Assembly (NCBI GenBank): GCA_008011715.2
Contig: CP136508.1
Span: forward strand, 4,402,001 to 4,466,000
Reading direction: 5' to 3'
DNA length: 64,000 nt
Source: [Empedobacter] haloabium
Lineage (GTDB): Bacteria; Pseudomonadota; Gammaproteobacteria; Burkholderiales; Burkholderiaceae_D
The notes under the pieces are model-generated. The model did no database searches. It was not told the origin of the DNA and saw nothing but the letters and a program-made list of their open reading frames with translations. Of the stretch, positions 44,747 through 59,191 are shown piece after piece. A program made the position numbers and the translations under genes. The stretch's first letter is position 1; each line of letters opens with the position of its first letter.

Positions 44747-46861
44747 TCAGAAGGCCAGGCGCAAGGTGAGCCGCGCCGTGCGCGGCTCACCCGGGTGGAA
44801 GTGGATGTCCTCGACCCCGCCCGGTGCCTCGCCCGGCAGGCGCGAAGCATAGTAATACTCGATGTCGTTGCCGCGGCGGTCGAACAGGTTGAACACGTCC
44901 ACCGACAGATGCCAGTCGCGGTCGATGCGGTAACCGGCGCGCAGGTAGGCCAGCGCCGTCGCGGACGAGCGCACGCTGTTGTCCTCGACCAGCGGACGCG
45001 GGCCGAAATAGCGCAGCTGGAATGCGCCGGACCAGCGCCCGCCCGGGCCGACGTCATCGACGGTCGCGCCGAACGATGCCACCCGCTCCACCGCGCCCGG
45101 CACGTGGGCGCCGGCCGGATCGTCGCCCAGGTAGCGCGCCCGTGAATACGCCAGGTCAAGGTCGAACAGCAGCCAGGGCGCGGCGATGTAGTGGTTGTTC
45201 CACTCGATTCCATGGCGGCGGCTGGCGCGGCTGGCCGAGGTGTCGCCCGCGTCACCCGAGAACACCAGTTCCGAACCGGAGCGCAGGCGCCACAACGCCA
45301 GCGAACTTTGCAGGCCTTTGACGATCTCGCTGCGCAGGCCGATCTCCGAACCGCGCGTCTTCACCAGCGGCGTTACGGGATCGACAGGCGTGCCCTCGCG
45401 CGGCGCCACGTGCGCCGTGGTGCCGCGCGCGTCGTTGCTGTGAAAACCGGCGCCATGGTTGACGAAGAGTTCCGTCGCGGCCCACGGCCCCAGCACCAGC
45501 GACAGCTTGGGCGAGCTGACGTGGTCGTTCGCCACGCCGCTGTTGGCGGCGATCGAGCTGGCCACATCGAAGCGGTAGCGGTCGTGCCGCAGCCCGGCGA
45601 TGGAGCGCAGCCATGGCGTCCATTGCAGCGTGTTCTGCAGCCACAGCGCCGCGCTGGCCTCGTCCACGCGCGAGCGCGCGTAGGAGCGCAGCAGTTGCTG
45701 GTCGGCCGTGGCGGCCAGCACCAGCGGGCCGATCCTGTCGAAGCGGCCCTGCACCCCGACGGTGGTGCTGCTGGCACGCTCGCCCACGCGGCCATGCCAG
45801 GTGTGGCTGGCGTCGAAGCCGGTCATCGTGCGGCGCTCGCGCTGCAGGAACTGGTCGCCCGCCTGCGGATCGTCCAGGAACCAGGTGAAGTTGTTGTACA
45901 GGGTCAGGTCGGAGCGCACCACGTAGGCGCTGGCCTGCCAGGCCGTATCCGGGCCGCGCCGCTTCCACTGTGCGGACAGGCTGTAGCGCGACGTGTGCCC
46001 GGCGTCGCTCGGGTCCAGCGTGCCGAAGGCGTCCAGCTGGCCGGACTGCACGGCGCGCAGCGGGATCTGGCTGGTGGCGCGCCAGCCGGCGCGGTAACCC
46101 ATCGCCGTCACGCTGAAGCGGTCGGCGCCGCTGGCGGCGCTGTAGCGCAGCACGCCGGACCATTTGTGAAACGCCTCCGGCAGCTGCCACGGCCCGTCGT
46201 TGTGCGCCAGCTCCAGCGCGTACAGCAGGTTCCCGCCGCCTTGCGGCATGGCGCCGGCCACCAGCGCGCGGCGGTACTGGTGCGCCCCGGCGGTCAGGGC
46301 GGCCATGCTGGCGTCGAGCCGGTCGGCCAGCTCCATGCGCGCGGCCCCGGCCGAGGCGAAGTCGCCTTCGTCCGCGTAATACGGCCCCTTCTTGTAGTTG
46401 ATGCGGCCCACCAGTTCCGGAATCAGAAAATTCAGGTCGGTGTAGCCCTGGCCGTGCGCGTGCGTGCGCATATTGACGGGCATGCCGTCCACGTAGGTAG
46501 CGAAGTCGGTGCCGTGGTCGAGGTTGAAGCCGCGCAGGAAGTACTGGTTGGCCTTGCCGTCGCCGCTGTGCTGCGTGACGATCACGCCGGGCACGAACTC
46601 GAGCAGTTCGCCGGGCCGCAGCGCGGGCCGGCTGGCGATCAGGCCGGCCGTGACGGTGCCCTGGCTGGCGGCATCCGACGTGCCGACGCCGTTGTCGTAA
46701 TGACCCAGCACCTTGATGACGGGAACGTGGGAAGCGGCGTCCTGCGCCGCGGCATGCGAAGTGAAGAAGGCGGCAGGCAGCGCGGCCGCGACGAAACGGC
46801 GCGCGAGCGCGCCAGGCTTGCGGCGGCGCGCGAGGCGGCCGCCGGCAGACAGAATGAACAT
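44747..46861 (-). CDS. TonB-dependent receptor under cobalamin riboswitch
   Basis: A 704-residue outer-membrane receptor. After a long, Arg-rich signal peptide (cleaved near HAAAQ, ~42) come the plug (LLEFVPGVIVTQHSGDGKANQYFLRGF..., read in pieces; NYKKGPYYADEGDF) and a 22-strand barrel ending in LTLRLAF. It is not a standard BtuB: sequence is of the GLIASRPALRPGELLEFVPG type, often annotated only as TonB-dependent receptor. The cobalamin riboswitch upstream predicts import of B12, a precursor or cobalt, repressed by B12. No classic Ton box is obvious. Confidence 0.87.
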   Translation of the reverse strand: MFILSAGGRLARRRKPGALARRFVAAALPAAFFTSHAAAQDAASHVPVIKVLGHYDNGVGTSDAASQGTVTAGLIASRPALRPGELLEFVPGVIVTQHSGDGKANQYFLRGFNLDHGTDFATYVDGMPVNMRTHAHGQGYTDLNFLIPELVGRINYKKGPYYADEGDFASAGAARMELADRLDASMAALTAGAHQYRRALVAGAMPQGGGNLLYALELAHNDGPWQLPEAFHKWSGVLRYSAASGADRFSVTAMGYRAGWRATSQIPLRAVQSGQLDAFGTLDPSDAGHTSRYSLSAQWKRRGPDTAWQASAYVVRSDLTLYNNFTWFLDDPQAGDQFLQRERRTMTGFDASHTWHGRVGERASSTTVGVQGRFDRIGPLVLAATADQQLLRSYARSRVDEASAALWLQNTLQWTPWLRSIAGLRHDRYRFDVASSIAANSGVANDHVSSPKLSLVLGPWAATELFVNHGAGFHSNDARGTTAHVAPREGTPVDPVTPLVKTRGSEIGLRSEIVKGLQSSLALWRLRSGSELVFSGDAGDTSASRASRRHGIEWNNHYIAAPWLLFDLDLAYSRARYLGDDPAGAHVPGAVERVASFGATVDDVGPGGRWSGAFQLRYFGPRPLVEDNSVRSSATALAYLRAGYRIDRDWHLSVDVFNLFDRRGNDIEYYYASRLPGEAPGGVEDIHFHPGEPRTARLTLRLAF

Positions 46862-46929
46862 GGATGTCCCGGATTGAAGGCAACCGCGCCCACCTCCCCG
46901 TGGGCTTGGTTGAACAGAGCGCCGCGATG

Positions 46930-47128
46930 CGCAGGCGCTCCACCTGTCTGGCCGGTATCCGGGCTGGCAAGTCCGGACCGCCAACCTTCCCATCCGCAGA
47001 CAGTGGTTGCGTGGCGATCCTGCCGTCTTGTGACGGCGCTTGCTTACCGTTGCGGGGGCAGCACACCCTGGCTTCGCGCCATGTGTTTCCCGTTTAACTG
47101 CGCGCGTGAGCACGCGCGCGGGCACCAA
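46930..47128 (-). promoter_or_regulatory. cobalamin riboswitch
   Basis: On the minus strand: GGTGCC near the 5' end (47121-47126), the conserved GCTGCCCCCGCAACGGTAA (47044-47062) and the B12 box AGCCCGGATACCGGCC (46950-46965), in correct order, about 90 bases upstream of the receptor start. Expected to fold around adenosylcobalamin and shut off translation or transcription. Confidence 0.92.
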
Positions 47129-47138
47129 ACGGCGCCGA

Positions 47139-47531
47139 TTATACGTTGCTGCCGAGGGTTTGCAAGATCGGGCAGTCGGGCCGGTCGTCGCCGTGGCAGC
47201 AGGCGGCCAGCGTGGCCAGCGTGTCGCGCATTTCCGTCAGCTCGCGAATACGCTCCTCCAGCTCCGTCACGTGCGCCAGCGCGATGCGCTTGACGTCCGC
47301 GCTGGCGCGGCTGTCGTCGCGCCACAGCGACAGCAGTTCGGCGATGCGCTCCAGCGAGAAGCCCAGCTTGCGCGCGCGGCGGATGAAGCGCAGCACGTGC
47401 AATTCGCGTTCGCCGTACACCCGGTAGCCGCTGTCGGTGCGCGCGGCCGCCGGCAGCAGGCCGATGCTTTCGTAGTAGCGGATCATCTTGGCCGACACGC
47501 CCGAGGCGGTGGCCGCCTGGCCGATGTTCAC
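47139..47531 (-). CDS. cueR: CueR, copper-responsive MerR-family regulator
   Basis: A 130-residue activator: winged [29 protein letters not shown], coiled-coil dimer helix (~80-115), and metal-binding loop with Cys in [13 protein letters not shown] (three Cys). CueR senses Cu(I) and twists 19-bp-spaced promoters. It overlaps copA by 4 bases and is its downstream partner; both copA and the CopZ gene have matching operators. Confidence 0.92.
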   Translation of the reverse strand: MNIGQAATASGVSAKMIRYYESIGLLPAAARTDSGYRVYGERELHVLRFIRRARKLGFSLERIAELLSLWRDDSRASADVKRIALAHVTELEERIRELTEMRDTLATLAACCHGDDRPDCPILQTLGSNV

Positions 47532-49993
47532 GATCGTGCTCCCGGGCGCCAGCGCCGCAGCAGCAGCGCGTTGCCGATCACCGAAACGGAGCTGAGCGCC
47601 ATCGCGGCGCCTGCCACGACCGGGTTCAGCAGTCCCAGCGCGGCCAGCGGAATGCCGGCCAGGTTGTAGACGAAGGCCCAGAACAGGTTCTGGCGGATCT
47701 TGCCGAAGGTGCGCCGCGAGATATCGATGGCATCGGCCACCAGCACCGGATCGCCGCGCATCAGCGTGATGCCGGCCGCATGCATCGCCACGTCGGTCCC
47801 CGTCGACATGGCGATGCCGACGTCGGCGGCGGCCAGCGCCGGCGCGTCGTTGATGCCGTCGCCGACCATCGCCACCACCCTGCCCTCCCGACGCAATGCG
47901 CCGATGGCGGCGGTTTTGTCGCCCGGCAGCAGGCTGGCGCGCACGTCCTCGATTCCGACGGCCTGGCCGACGGCACGTGCGCTGCCGGCGTTATCGCCGG
48001 TCAGCATGGCGGTGGCGACGTGGCGCGCATGCAGGCGCTCGACGGCGCTGCGCGCGCCCGGCTTGGGCGGATCGGTAAAGGCCAGCAGGCCAAGCAGCGT
48101 GCGGCCGCCGGCGTCGGCCAGCCACGAGATCGTATGGCCGCTATCCTCCAACCCTTGCGCCGCTGTGGCCAGTGCGCCGGCCGCGATGCCGCGCTCGCTC
48201 AGCAGGCGCGAGCTGCCGAGGATCAGGTCGCGGCCGTCGACCATGGCAGTCAGGCCGCGGCCCGGCAGCGCCGTGACGGCCTGCGCCGCCGGCACGGCGA
48301 GAGCGCGCGCCTCGGCCGCCTGCGTGACCGCACGCGCCAGCGCATGCTCGCTGCCGCGCTGGATCGCCGCGGCCAGCGCCAGCAGCCGGTCCGCGTCCGT
48401 GCCGTCCGCCGGACGGCATTCGGCCAGCACCGGGCGCCCCTGCGTCAGCGTACCGGTCTTGTCGAACACGACGGTATCGACCCGGTGCGCCAGTTCCAGC
48501 GCATGGGCATCCTTGATCAGGATGCCGTGACGGGCCGCGACGCCGGTACCGGCCATGATGGCGGCCGGCGTGGCCAGGCCGAGTGCGCACGGGCAGGCGA
48601 TGACGAGCACCGCCACCGCGTTGATGACGGCCGCCTCGGCACCGGCGCCTGCCAGCAGCCAGCCGGCCAGGGTCAGGGCGGCGATCAGCACGACGACGGG
48701 CACGAACACGGCGCTGACCTTGTCCACCAGGTGCTGCACCGGGGCCTTGGCGGCCTGCGCGTCCTCGACCAGGCGGATGATGCGGGCCAGCGTGCTCTCG
48801 GCCCCGACCGCCGTGGTGCGCACCAGCAGCAGGCCGTCGCCGTTGATGGCGCCACCCGTCACCGGGTCGCCCGCGTGGCGTGGCACGGGCAGGCTTTCGC
48901 CCGTGATCAGCGCCTCGTCCACCTGGCTGGCGCCTGCGCTGACGACGCCGTCGACGGCGATGCGCTCGCCCGGCCGCACCACCACGATGTCGCCGGGCCG
49001 CACCGCGGCAATGGGCACGTCGGCATCGGCGCTAGCGCCGTCCGCCGCCGTGCGGCGCACGCGCGCCGACTCCGGCCGCAACTGCTGCAGCGCGCGGATC
49101 GCGGCGGTGGTTTCGCGCTTGGCGCGCGCCTCCAGCCATTTGCCCAGCAGGACCAGCGTGATGACGACTGCCGCGGCCTCGAAGTACAGGTGCACGCCGG
49201 CGGGGCGGGTCAGCAGCAGGTACACCGACAGGCCATAGGCCGCGCTGGTGCCCAGCGCCACCAGCAGGTCCATATTGCCGGCGTGCGCGCGCAGCGCCTT
49301 CCAGCCGGCGCGGTAGAAGCGTGCGCCGAACAGGAACTGGACGGGTGTCGCCAGCAGCCATTGCAGCCAGCCGGGCACGATGCTGGCGTGGTGCGCGCCG
49401 GCCAGGCCGGCGATCATCGGCAGCACCAATGGCAGCGACAGCAGCGCCGACAACAAGACCGGCACGCCGGCGTTGTCGCCGCGCAGCCAGGCGCGCACGC
49501 CGTGCGCGCTGGGAACCTCGGCTGCGACCTGCCCGGTGCCCTGGGACGATTCGCGCAGCCGCGCCGCATAGCCTGCCTGCTCGACCGCGGCCAGCAACGC
49601 GGCCGGGTCGAGCTGGCCGCCGGACTCGACGCGGGCGGTTTCGGTGGCCAGGTTGACGGTAGCGCCCGTGACACCGGGCACGGCGCGCAGCGCCTTTTCG
49701 ACACGGCCGGCGCATGAGGCGCACGTCATGCCCTCGATGGCAAGGTCGAGCGCGGCGGCCGGCGCGGCGGACAACGGCTCGGCCTCGTAGCCGGCCTGCT
49801 CGACGGCGGCGCGCAATGCCTGCGCGGACGCGGAACCGGCGACGCGCGCCGTTTCGGTGGCCAGGTTGACGCTGGCATCGGTCACGCCGGGCACGGCGCG
49901 CAGCGCCTTCTCGACGCGGCCGACGCACGAGGCGCAGCTCATGCCGGCGATGCGCAGGTCCAGGCTGGTCGTGGGGATGATGGTTTCGGTCAT
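47528..49993 (-). CDS. copA: Cu(I)-exporting P1B-type ATPase CopA
   Basis: An 821-residue pump with two N-terminal metal-binding domains (GMSCASC ~17 and GMTCASC ~88, almost repeats of one another: [12 protein letters not shown] occurs in both), eight TM helices, the membrane CPC site ([11 protein letters not shown]), phosphorylation motif [21 protein letters not shown] and hinge [16 protein letters not shown]. It exports cytoplasmic Cu(I) to the periplasm. Confidence 0.96.
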   Translation of the reverse strand: MTETIIPTTSLDLRIAGMSCASCVGRVEKALRAVPGVTDASVNLATETARVAGSASAQALRAAVEQAGYEAEPLSAAPAAALDLAIEGMTCASCAGRVEKALRAVPGVTGATVNLATETARVESGGQLDPAALLAAVEQAGYAARLRESSQGTGQVAAEVPSAHGVRAWLRGDNAGVPVLLSALLSLPLVLPMIAGLAGAHHASIVPGWLQWLLATPVQFLFGARFYRAGWKALRAHAGNMDLLVALGTSAAYGLSVYLLLTRPAGVHLYFEAAAVVITLVLLGKWLEARAKRETTAAIRALQQLRPESARVRRTAADGASADADVPIAAVRPGDIVVVRPGERIAVDGVVSAGASQVDEALITGESLPVPRHAGDPVTGGAINGDGLLLVRTTAVGAESTLARIIRLVEDAQAAKAPVQHLVDKVSAVFVPVVVLIAALTLAGWLLAGAGAEAAVINAVAVLVIACPCALGLATPAAIMAGTGVAARHGILIKDAHALELAHRVDTVVFDKTGTLTQGRPVLAECRPADGTDADRLLALAAAIQRGSEHALARAVTQAAEARALAVPAAQAVTALPGRGLTAMVDGRDLILGSSRLLSERGIAAGALATAAQGLEDSGHTISWLADAGGRTLLGLLAFTDPPKPGARSAVERLHARHVATAMLTGDNAGSARAVGQAVGIEDVRASLLPGDKTAAIGALRREGRVVAMVGDGINDAPALAAADVGIAMSTGTDVAMHAAGITLMRGDPVLVADAIDISRRTFGKIRQNLFWAFVYNLAGIPLAALGLLNPVVAGAAMALSSVSVIGNALLLRRWRPGARS

Positions 49994-50020
49994 GGGATAC
50001 TCCTGTGACAGGTTGCTGTC

Positions 50021-50051
50021 ATCATCAAGTATCCCATGATGGGAAGGTCAA
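50021..50051 (-). promoter_or_regulatory. CueR-type promoter of copA-cueR
   Basis: On the minus strand TTGACC, a 19-bp spacer with CCTTCCC-atcat-GGGATAC, then GATGAT. A further perfect dyad TGACAG-gttg-CTGTCA (50006-50021) adjoins the -10 and would lie around the transcription start. Confidence 0.82.
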
Positions 50052-50076
50052 GGGAAATCAGGTGCGCTAGACCCCA

Positions 50077-50131
50077 GGTGACAGGCTCCTATCTCAGGGC
50101 CGTCAAGGCCCTGAGATAGGAGCCTGTCACC
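50077..50131. repeat. 55-bp palindromic repeat, GGTGACAGGCTCC type
   Basis: Perfect 25-bp arms with loop GTCAA. Outer arm differs from the copy at 8152 by compensating changes on both sides (T to A, A to T), so symmetry is preserved. Confidence 0.85.
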
Positions 50132-50171
50132 ACGTGTTTCTGTCAGCGCCGTCGAAGCGCAGGCAAACACC

Positions 50172-50225
50172 GGTGTCAGGCACCTGTTTGCGGGTCGGGA
50201 GACCCGCAAACAGGTGCCTGACACC
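50172..50225. repeat. 54-bp palindromic repeat, GGTGTCAGGCACC type
   Basis: Perfect 25-bp arms with loop GGGA; outer 14 bases identical to the copy at 8152, inner core different. Forty bases from the previous hairpin and 12 bases after the FecR-like gene stop. Confidence 0.85.
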
Positions 50226-50236
50226 AAGGGTCACGA

Positions 50237-50971
50237 CTACCGCACCTCGCAATCGACCGCCTGCCGCGGCGCGGCCGCCGGCGCGGCACCCGGCGCGACC
50301 GGCGCCCCGGCTGGCGGTGCGCTGAACGCGGGCGGCGGCGTGAACTGCATGCCCGGGTTGGCCGGCACCACGACCGGCGGCACCGCGGCGCCCGGCGTGA
50401 AGCCGAACTGCCCGGCCGCGAAACTGGTGCCACCGCCGCCGTTGGCGACAAAAATCATCCCGTCCAGCACCTGCACGTACAAGCCCGGCGGGCGCGCGGC
50501 GGCGCCCGCCACATCGGTCGCCACGTGCTCGACGATGAACGTGGTGCCGCGGATGCCGATCGTGGCGGTGGGCGTCTTCAGCTCGAACTTTTCCTTGCTG
50601 CGCTTGCCGAGCAGCCCCGTGACGGAGCGCAGTCCGCCCTTGACGAGGTTGAAGCGGGCCTGGTCGCCCTCCTGGCGCCCACCGTCGAAGCTGAAGTTCT
50701 CGATGGTCAGGGTGGAAGCGGGCCGCAACGTGATCTCGCTGTTGTCGATGAAGCGCACCTGGGCGTAGGTGTTCTTCTCCGTCACCAGCGTGTCGCCGTT
50801 TTCCACCTCGGACTTGAGCGACAGGATCTTGACGGCGCCGTTGGCCTTCTTGGCCAGCAGCGGGCCGCTCAGCTGCACGACGACGCCGGCCACCGCGGCC
50901 CAGGCGGGCAGCGCCAGCAGCAGCGACGCTGCCAGCACCATGCACTGCAGGGGTTTGACGAGGATCTTCAT
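50237..50971 (-). CDS. secreted FecR-domain protein
   Basis: A 244-residue protein with signal peptide (to AWA, ~26) and a FecR-type beta domain (~35-160): NGDTLVTEKNTYAQVRFIDN, ITLRPASTLTIENF, and TPTATIGIRGTTF, the conserved signature. The tail (~190-235) is Pro/Ala-rich low complexity. In this context FecR domains are not iron regulators; they commonly accompany FHA-type secreted proteins and CHASE2 cyclases. It starts 1 base after the TpsA stop, so it is the last gene of the secretion operon. Confidence 0.87.
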   Translation of the reverse strand: MKILVKPLQCMVLAASLLLALPAWAAVAGVVVQLSGPLLAKKANGAVKILSLKSEVENGDTLVTEKNTYAQVRFIDNSEITLRPASTLTIENFSFDGGRQEGDQARFNLVKGGLRSVTGLLGKRSKEKFELKTPTATIGIRGTTFIVEHVATDVAGAAARPPGLYVQVLDGMIFVANGGGGTSFAAGQFGFTPGAAVPPVVVPANPGMQFTPPPAFSAPPAGAPVAPGAAPAAAPRQAVDCEVR

Positions 50972-50972
50972 A

Positions 50973-55097
<4,125 letters not shown>

Positions 55098-55115
55098 GAT
55101 GATTACCTCGTTAGC

Positions 55116-56696
55116 TCAAAAAGAGACGCCGAGCCGCACGTGCAGGCGGTTGGCATCCGTGCGGCCGGTGGCGCCGGCGCGCAGCACGTGACCGTAGTCC
55201 AGTTGCAGGTTCAGGTTGGCCGCGGCGAACAGGCGCAAGCCGACACCCGCGCTGGCGATGGCCGTGCTGGCCAGTTCGCCCGGCAAGGCGTCGTTCCGAC
55301 GCACCCAGGCGCTGTCGTGGAAGGCCAGCAGGCGGCACTGGAAGGTATCGCCTCCGCACAAGTCGGGCGTGTACAGCTCCAGGTTGGCGCCGATGCCGCG
55401 GTCGTTGGCGACCTCGCGTTCGGCGAAGCCGCGCACCGAGGCGGCGCCGCCGGCGCCGAACTGCTCGCCCGGCACCAGCGCGTCGCGCGAGTACTGGGCG
55501 TTGACGATGGCGCGCGCCTGCCAGTCGCCCGGCAGGGCGCGGCTCCAGCTGGCGCCCAGGCGCAGCAGCGTGTAGTCGTCCGGCGCGCCGGCGCGGGCGC
55601 GGTGGAAGTCGTCCTGACCGCCGCGCCGGCCGCCCGGCACGTTGCGCAGCAGCGCCAGCGAGGCGCCCAGCTCCTCGCCGGAGCGGGTCCAGGTGCCGAC
55701 CCACGCCACGCTGACGGGATGGACGGTGACGTCGTTGCCCAACTCCCGGCCCAGCACGACGATGCTGTTCTTGTAGGCCTTGTAGTCGACGCCGTACTGC
55801 AGCTTCGACTGCAGGCTGCCGCGGCGCGCCAGGTTTTGCGTGTAGCGTGCGCCGTAGACGGCACCCTGCCCGCTGACCGCCACGTCCAGCACGCCCGCCG
55901 CCACGGTACCGCTGTCCACGTTCGAATAGCTGGCATAGAAGTCCAGCGCGTCGCCCAGCGCATACAGCGGGATGTGATAACCGGCGCCATACACCCTGAC
56001 GCGGCCCGGATGCTCCACGGTCGTGGTGTACTGCAAGGTCATCACGTGGTCGCGGTTCCACAGGTTGGCATGCTGCAGCACGACACCCGTGCGCGTGCGC
56101 CCGGTTTGCGCCGTGCCGGTATTGTCGACGTTGACGATGGCCTTCCACGCGCGCTCGTCCTGCACCTCCAGCGTGGCATCGACTTCGGCTTCGCGCTCCG
56201 GACTGCCCTGCAGCTTCAGCGCAATCTTGCGGGCCGGGTTGTCGTTGGCCAGCTGCAGGCTGTCGGAAATGGCCGTCACGTTCGGCGTCTCGCCTTCGCG
56301 CAGCCCCGGCAGGCTGCGCCGCACGTTGGCCTCGTCGAAATACCGGTTGCCACGCACGCTCACGCGCCCGATCCTGGTCTGCACCACGCGCAGCTGGACA
56401 ATGCCGCGGTCCAGTTCCTGTTCCGGCAGCTCGACGGTGACGACCGTGTAGCCGGCCTGCCGATACGCCTCCTCCAGCGCCTCCAGTGCGCGCTGCACGT
56501 CGCCGAAGTCGCGCGCCTTGCCGGCGAACGGCGCGACCGCCGCCTGGACCACGGCGGGCGCCAGCAAGGTGTTGCCGGTCACGTCGAAGCGACTGATGTC
56601 GAAGCGGACGATGTCGTCCGCGCCCGCGGCGCGGGCGGCGGTCAAGGCGGTGGCAAGGGCGGCGCCGGCAATCAGGCGCGCAAGGCGGTAGGTCAT
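55116..56696 (-). CDS. two-partner secretion transporter (TpsB, FhaC/ShlB family)
   Basis: A 526-residue outer-membrane pore. Signal peptide to ~22; POTRA domains ~30-190 (FDVTGNTLLAPAVVQAAV; VRGNRYFDEANVRRSLP), then a 16-strand barrel with the family motif VRGFAEREVANDRG (~420). It moves TpsA across the outer membrane. Start at ATG 56696; it ends 18 bases before TpsA. First gene of tpsB-tpsA-fecR. Confidence 0.92.
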   Translation of the reverse strand: MTYRLARLIAGAALATALTAARAAGADDIVRFDISRFDVTGNTLLAPAVVQAAVAPFAGKARDFGDVQRALEALEEAYRQAGYTVVTVELPEQELDRGIVQLRVVQTRIGRVSVRGNRYFDEANVRRSLPGLREGETPNVTAISDSLQLANDNPARKIALKLQGSPEREAEVDATLEVQDERAWKAIVNVDNTGTAQTGRTRTGVVLQHANLWNRDHVMTLQYTTTVEHPGRVRVYGAGYHIPLYALGDALDFYASYSNVDSGTVAAGVLDVAVSGQGAVYGARYTQNLARRGSLQSKLQYGVDYKAYKNSIVVLGRELGNDVTVHPVSVAWVGTWTRSGEELGASLALLRNVPGGRRGGQDDFHRARAGAPDDYTLLRLGASWSRALPGDWQARAIVNAQYSRDALVPGEQFGAGGAASVRGFAEREVANDRGIGANLELYTPDLCGGDTFQCRLLAFHDSAWVRRNDALPGELASTAIASAGVGLRLFAAANLNLQLDYGHVLRAGATGRTDANRLHVRLGVSF

Positions 56697-56917
56697 CGTG
56701 TTGGCTCGGAGTTGCAGGAAATGGCTCGCCCCGGCCAGCGGGGGGCGCAAGCGAATTATCCCCTATTTACCCAGCCCAGCCTTGCGATTTGTGATGCCAC
56801 ACGGAAATAAAGCAGGAAAAGACACGTCTTTTCGATCATTCCAATGGCGAAAAGTCAATATTTTTCGGACTCCACCACACGTGTTGGCAAAACTGATACA
56901 TCTTCGTGCAACACACG

Positions 56918-59191
56918 CTATTTGCTCATGAACGTCGTCGCGCCATCCCAATCGGGTCCCGGCGGCTGGGCCCGGTAGCCGGCGATGCGCTCGCGGTACA
57001 GGGCATACAGGCGCCGCTCCGGCGTGCTCGCCATCAGTGCCTGCAAGGCGGCATCGGCTTCGTCCCAGCGCTGCGCCCGCACCAGCGCCAGCGCGGCGTG
57101 CCAGTGCGCCAGTTCGGCCCGCGTGGAAGCTGCCACGGCGCCGGCCTGTCCGAGCGGTTCGAAGATCGCCACCGGCTCGCGCTTGCCTTTCACGCGCACC
57201 AGGTCCAGTTCGCGGTAGACGAACTCCGGCGCCGCCGCGCGCGTGGCCGCGCCCACCGCGATGCCGACGCCGTACACCTTGGTGATGCCTTCCAGCCGCG
57301 CGGCCAGGTTGACGGCGTCGCCCATCACCGTGTAGGCGCGCCGGATCGACGAGCCCATGTCGCCCACGTGCATCAGGCCGCTGTTGATGCCGATGCCGAT
57401 CGCCAGCGCCGGCCAGCCGCGCCGGCGGAACTCCGCATCGAGCCGCGCCGCGCTTTGCTGCATCAGGAGGGCCGTGGCGACGGCGCGGCTGGCGTGGTCG
57501 GGGAACGGCACCGGGGCGCCCCAGAATGCCATCACGGCGTCGCCGATGTATTTGTCCAGGGTGCCGCGATGGCTGTCGCGGATGTCCTCGGACATCGCCG
57601 TCAGGTAGCGGTTGATGTATTCGCGCAGCTCGCGCGGCGCCAGGCCTTCGGAGATCGTGGTGAAGCCGCGCACGTCGACGAACATGACGCTCAGCGCGCG
57701 GCTCTCGCCCTCCATCGTGTAGCGCTCCGGGTTCTCGGCCATCTCCGCCACCAGCTCGGGCGCCACGTATTCGCCGAAGCGCGACACCAGCGCGCGGCCG
57801 CGCCGCACCTCGAAGAAGTAGCCCCACGCCAGGTTGAAGACGAACAGCACGACGATCAGCACCAGGAGCGGCGCCAGGTTCAGCACCGCATCCTGCGCGC
57901 TGTACAGGTGGAAGTTGAACCAGCCGGCCGCCATCAGCGCTGCCAGCGACAGCGGGATCGCCCAGGCCGGGGCCAGCGCGGCCAGCGCGAACGTCAGCAC
58001 CACCCCGGCCAGCAGCACCTGCGCCAGCTCCGCCGCCATGGCATAGTCGGGGCGGGCCTTGAAGCTGTCGTCCAGGATCGACTTGATCAGGTTGGCGTGT
58101 ACCTCCACGCCGGGATAGACGGCGCTGACAGGCGTGGCGCGCAGGTCGTTCAGGCCCGCCGCCGTGGTCCCCACCAGCACGATGACGCCTTCCAGCACTT
58201 GCGGCGACACGGCGCCGCGCAGCACGTCCACCGCCGACACGTAACGGAACGCCCCGCCCCGTGGTCCGCCGCTGCCGCGGAACTGCACGGTCGTCGTCAG
58301 GCCTTCGCCCACCGGAATGCGGATCGCGCCTTCCGGATGGAACAGCGCGATGGCATCGAGGCCGCCGCTGGCCTTTTGCGCCGCCGTCATGCTGTCGACG
58401 GTACTGTCCCACAACGGCGCGATGGCGCGCGCCCGCAGGGCCACCGCCACCGTGGCCAGCGACAGGGTCGGATAGTAGCCGTTGCCGATCTTCTGCAGCA
58501 GCGGCGTGGAGCGCACCACGCCGTCCCGGTCGGGCAGCACGCTGAAGATACCGGCGCCTTGCGCGGCCTGCTGCAGCCGCGCGATATTGGCCTCGTAGCC
58601 GTGCGCCTGCCAGGCATGCAGCGTGCGGCCGTTGAGCGACTCTTCCGTAAACGCGGGCGGCGGCAGCACGCCCTTGGCCTGCTCGCCCGCCGTGGCATAG
58701 CCCAGCACGACAGGCTGCCCCGCCATCGCCGCGGCCAGCAAGCCGTCGTAGTCCATGCGTGCGCGCAGGCGTTCCAGTTGCGCCGGCAGGCCCGGCACGT
58801 CCTTCAGCTCGCGCCGGGCCAGCGCATCGAGTACGCCGTAGCCGGAGCTGTGGTCCGGTTCGGGGAACGACACGTCGAAGCCGATGGCGGCCACGCCGTA
58901 GTGGCGCGTCAGCTGCGTGACGAGGCGCGCCATCACGTCGCGGCTCCACGGGAAGCGGCCGACGGCGGTCAGGCTCTTGTCGTCGATGTCGACGATGACG
59001 ACGCGCGGGTCCAGCCGCGCCGGCTCGACCCGCATGCGCAGGCCGGCGATGAAGGTGTCGAGCCGCTCGAGCGCGTCCAGGCCCAGGTGGCCCGTCACGT
59101 GCAGCGCGGCGCCCGCTGTCAGCAGCAGGCCGCACAGCCAGCGCAGGCCATGCTTGCGCGCCGCCCGCGCCAGCGCGCCTGCCAGCTTCAC
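56918..59191 (-). CDS. CHASE2-domain adenylate cyclase
   Basis: A 757-residue class III cyclase. N-terminal TM then periplasmic CHASE2 sensor (~35-340, VVIVDIDDKSLTAVGRFPWSR), three TM helices (~350-430), and the catalytic domain (~480-650). Metal Asp residues are in MFVDVRGFT and YIGDAVMAFWG; the Lys before YIGD and Asp in MGDAVNLAARLEG fit ATP as substrate, and Asn/Arg of NLAARLEG are the transition-state pair. GTG start overlaps the stop of the HD-GYP gene (GTGA), so the two are translationally coupled. Confidence 0.9.
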   Translation of the reverse strand: MKLAGALARAARKHGLRWLCGLLLTAGAALHVTGHLGLDALERLDTFIAGLRMRVEPARLDPRVVIVDIDDKSLTAVGRFPWSRDVMARLVTQLTRHYGVAAIGFDVSFPEPDHSSGYGVLDALARRELKDVPGLPAQLERLRARMDYDGLLAAAMAGQPVVLGYATAGEQAKGVLPPPAFTEESLNGRTLHAWQAHGYEANIARLQQAAQGAGIFSVLPDRDGVVRSTPLLQKIGNGYYPTLSLATVAVALRARAIAPLWDSTVDSMTAAQKASGGLDAIALFHPEGAIRIPVGEGLTTTVQFRGSGGPRGGAFRYVSAVDVLRGAVSPQVLEGVIVLVGTTAAGLNDLRATPVSAVYPGVEVHANLIKSILDDSFKARPDYAMAAELAQVLLAGVVLTFALAALAPAWAIPLSLAALMAAGWFNFHLYSAQDAVLNLAPLLVLIVVLFVFNLAWGYFFEVRRGRALVSRFGEYVAPELVAEMAENPERYTMEGESRALSVMFVDVRGFTTISEGLAPRELREYINRYLTAMSEDIRDSHRGTLDKYIGDAVMAFWGAPVPFPDHASRAVATALLMQQSAARLDAEFRRRGWPALAIGIGINSGLMHVGDMGSSIRRAYTVMGDAVNLAARLEGITKVYGVGIAVGAATRAAAPEFVYRELDLVRVKGKREPVAIFEPLGQAGAVAASTRAELAHWHAALALVRAQRWDEADAALQALMASTPERRLYALYRERIAGYRAQPPGPDWDGATTFMSK

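Noticed and set aside
56800..56815. TGTGGCATCACA as a CRP site for the tpsB operon
   Set aside because: The half-sites are three bases apart, not six, so it does not fit CRP.
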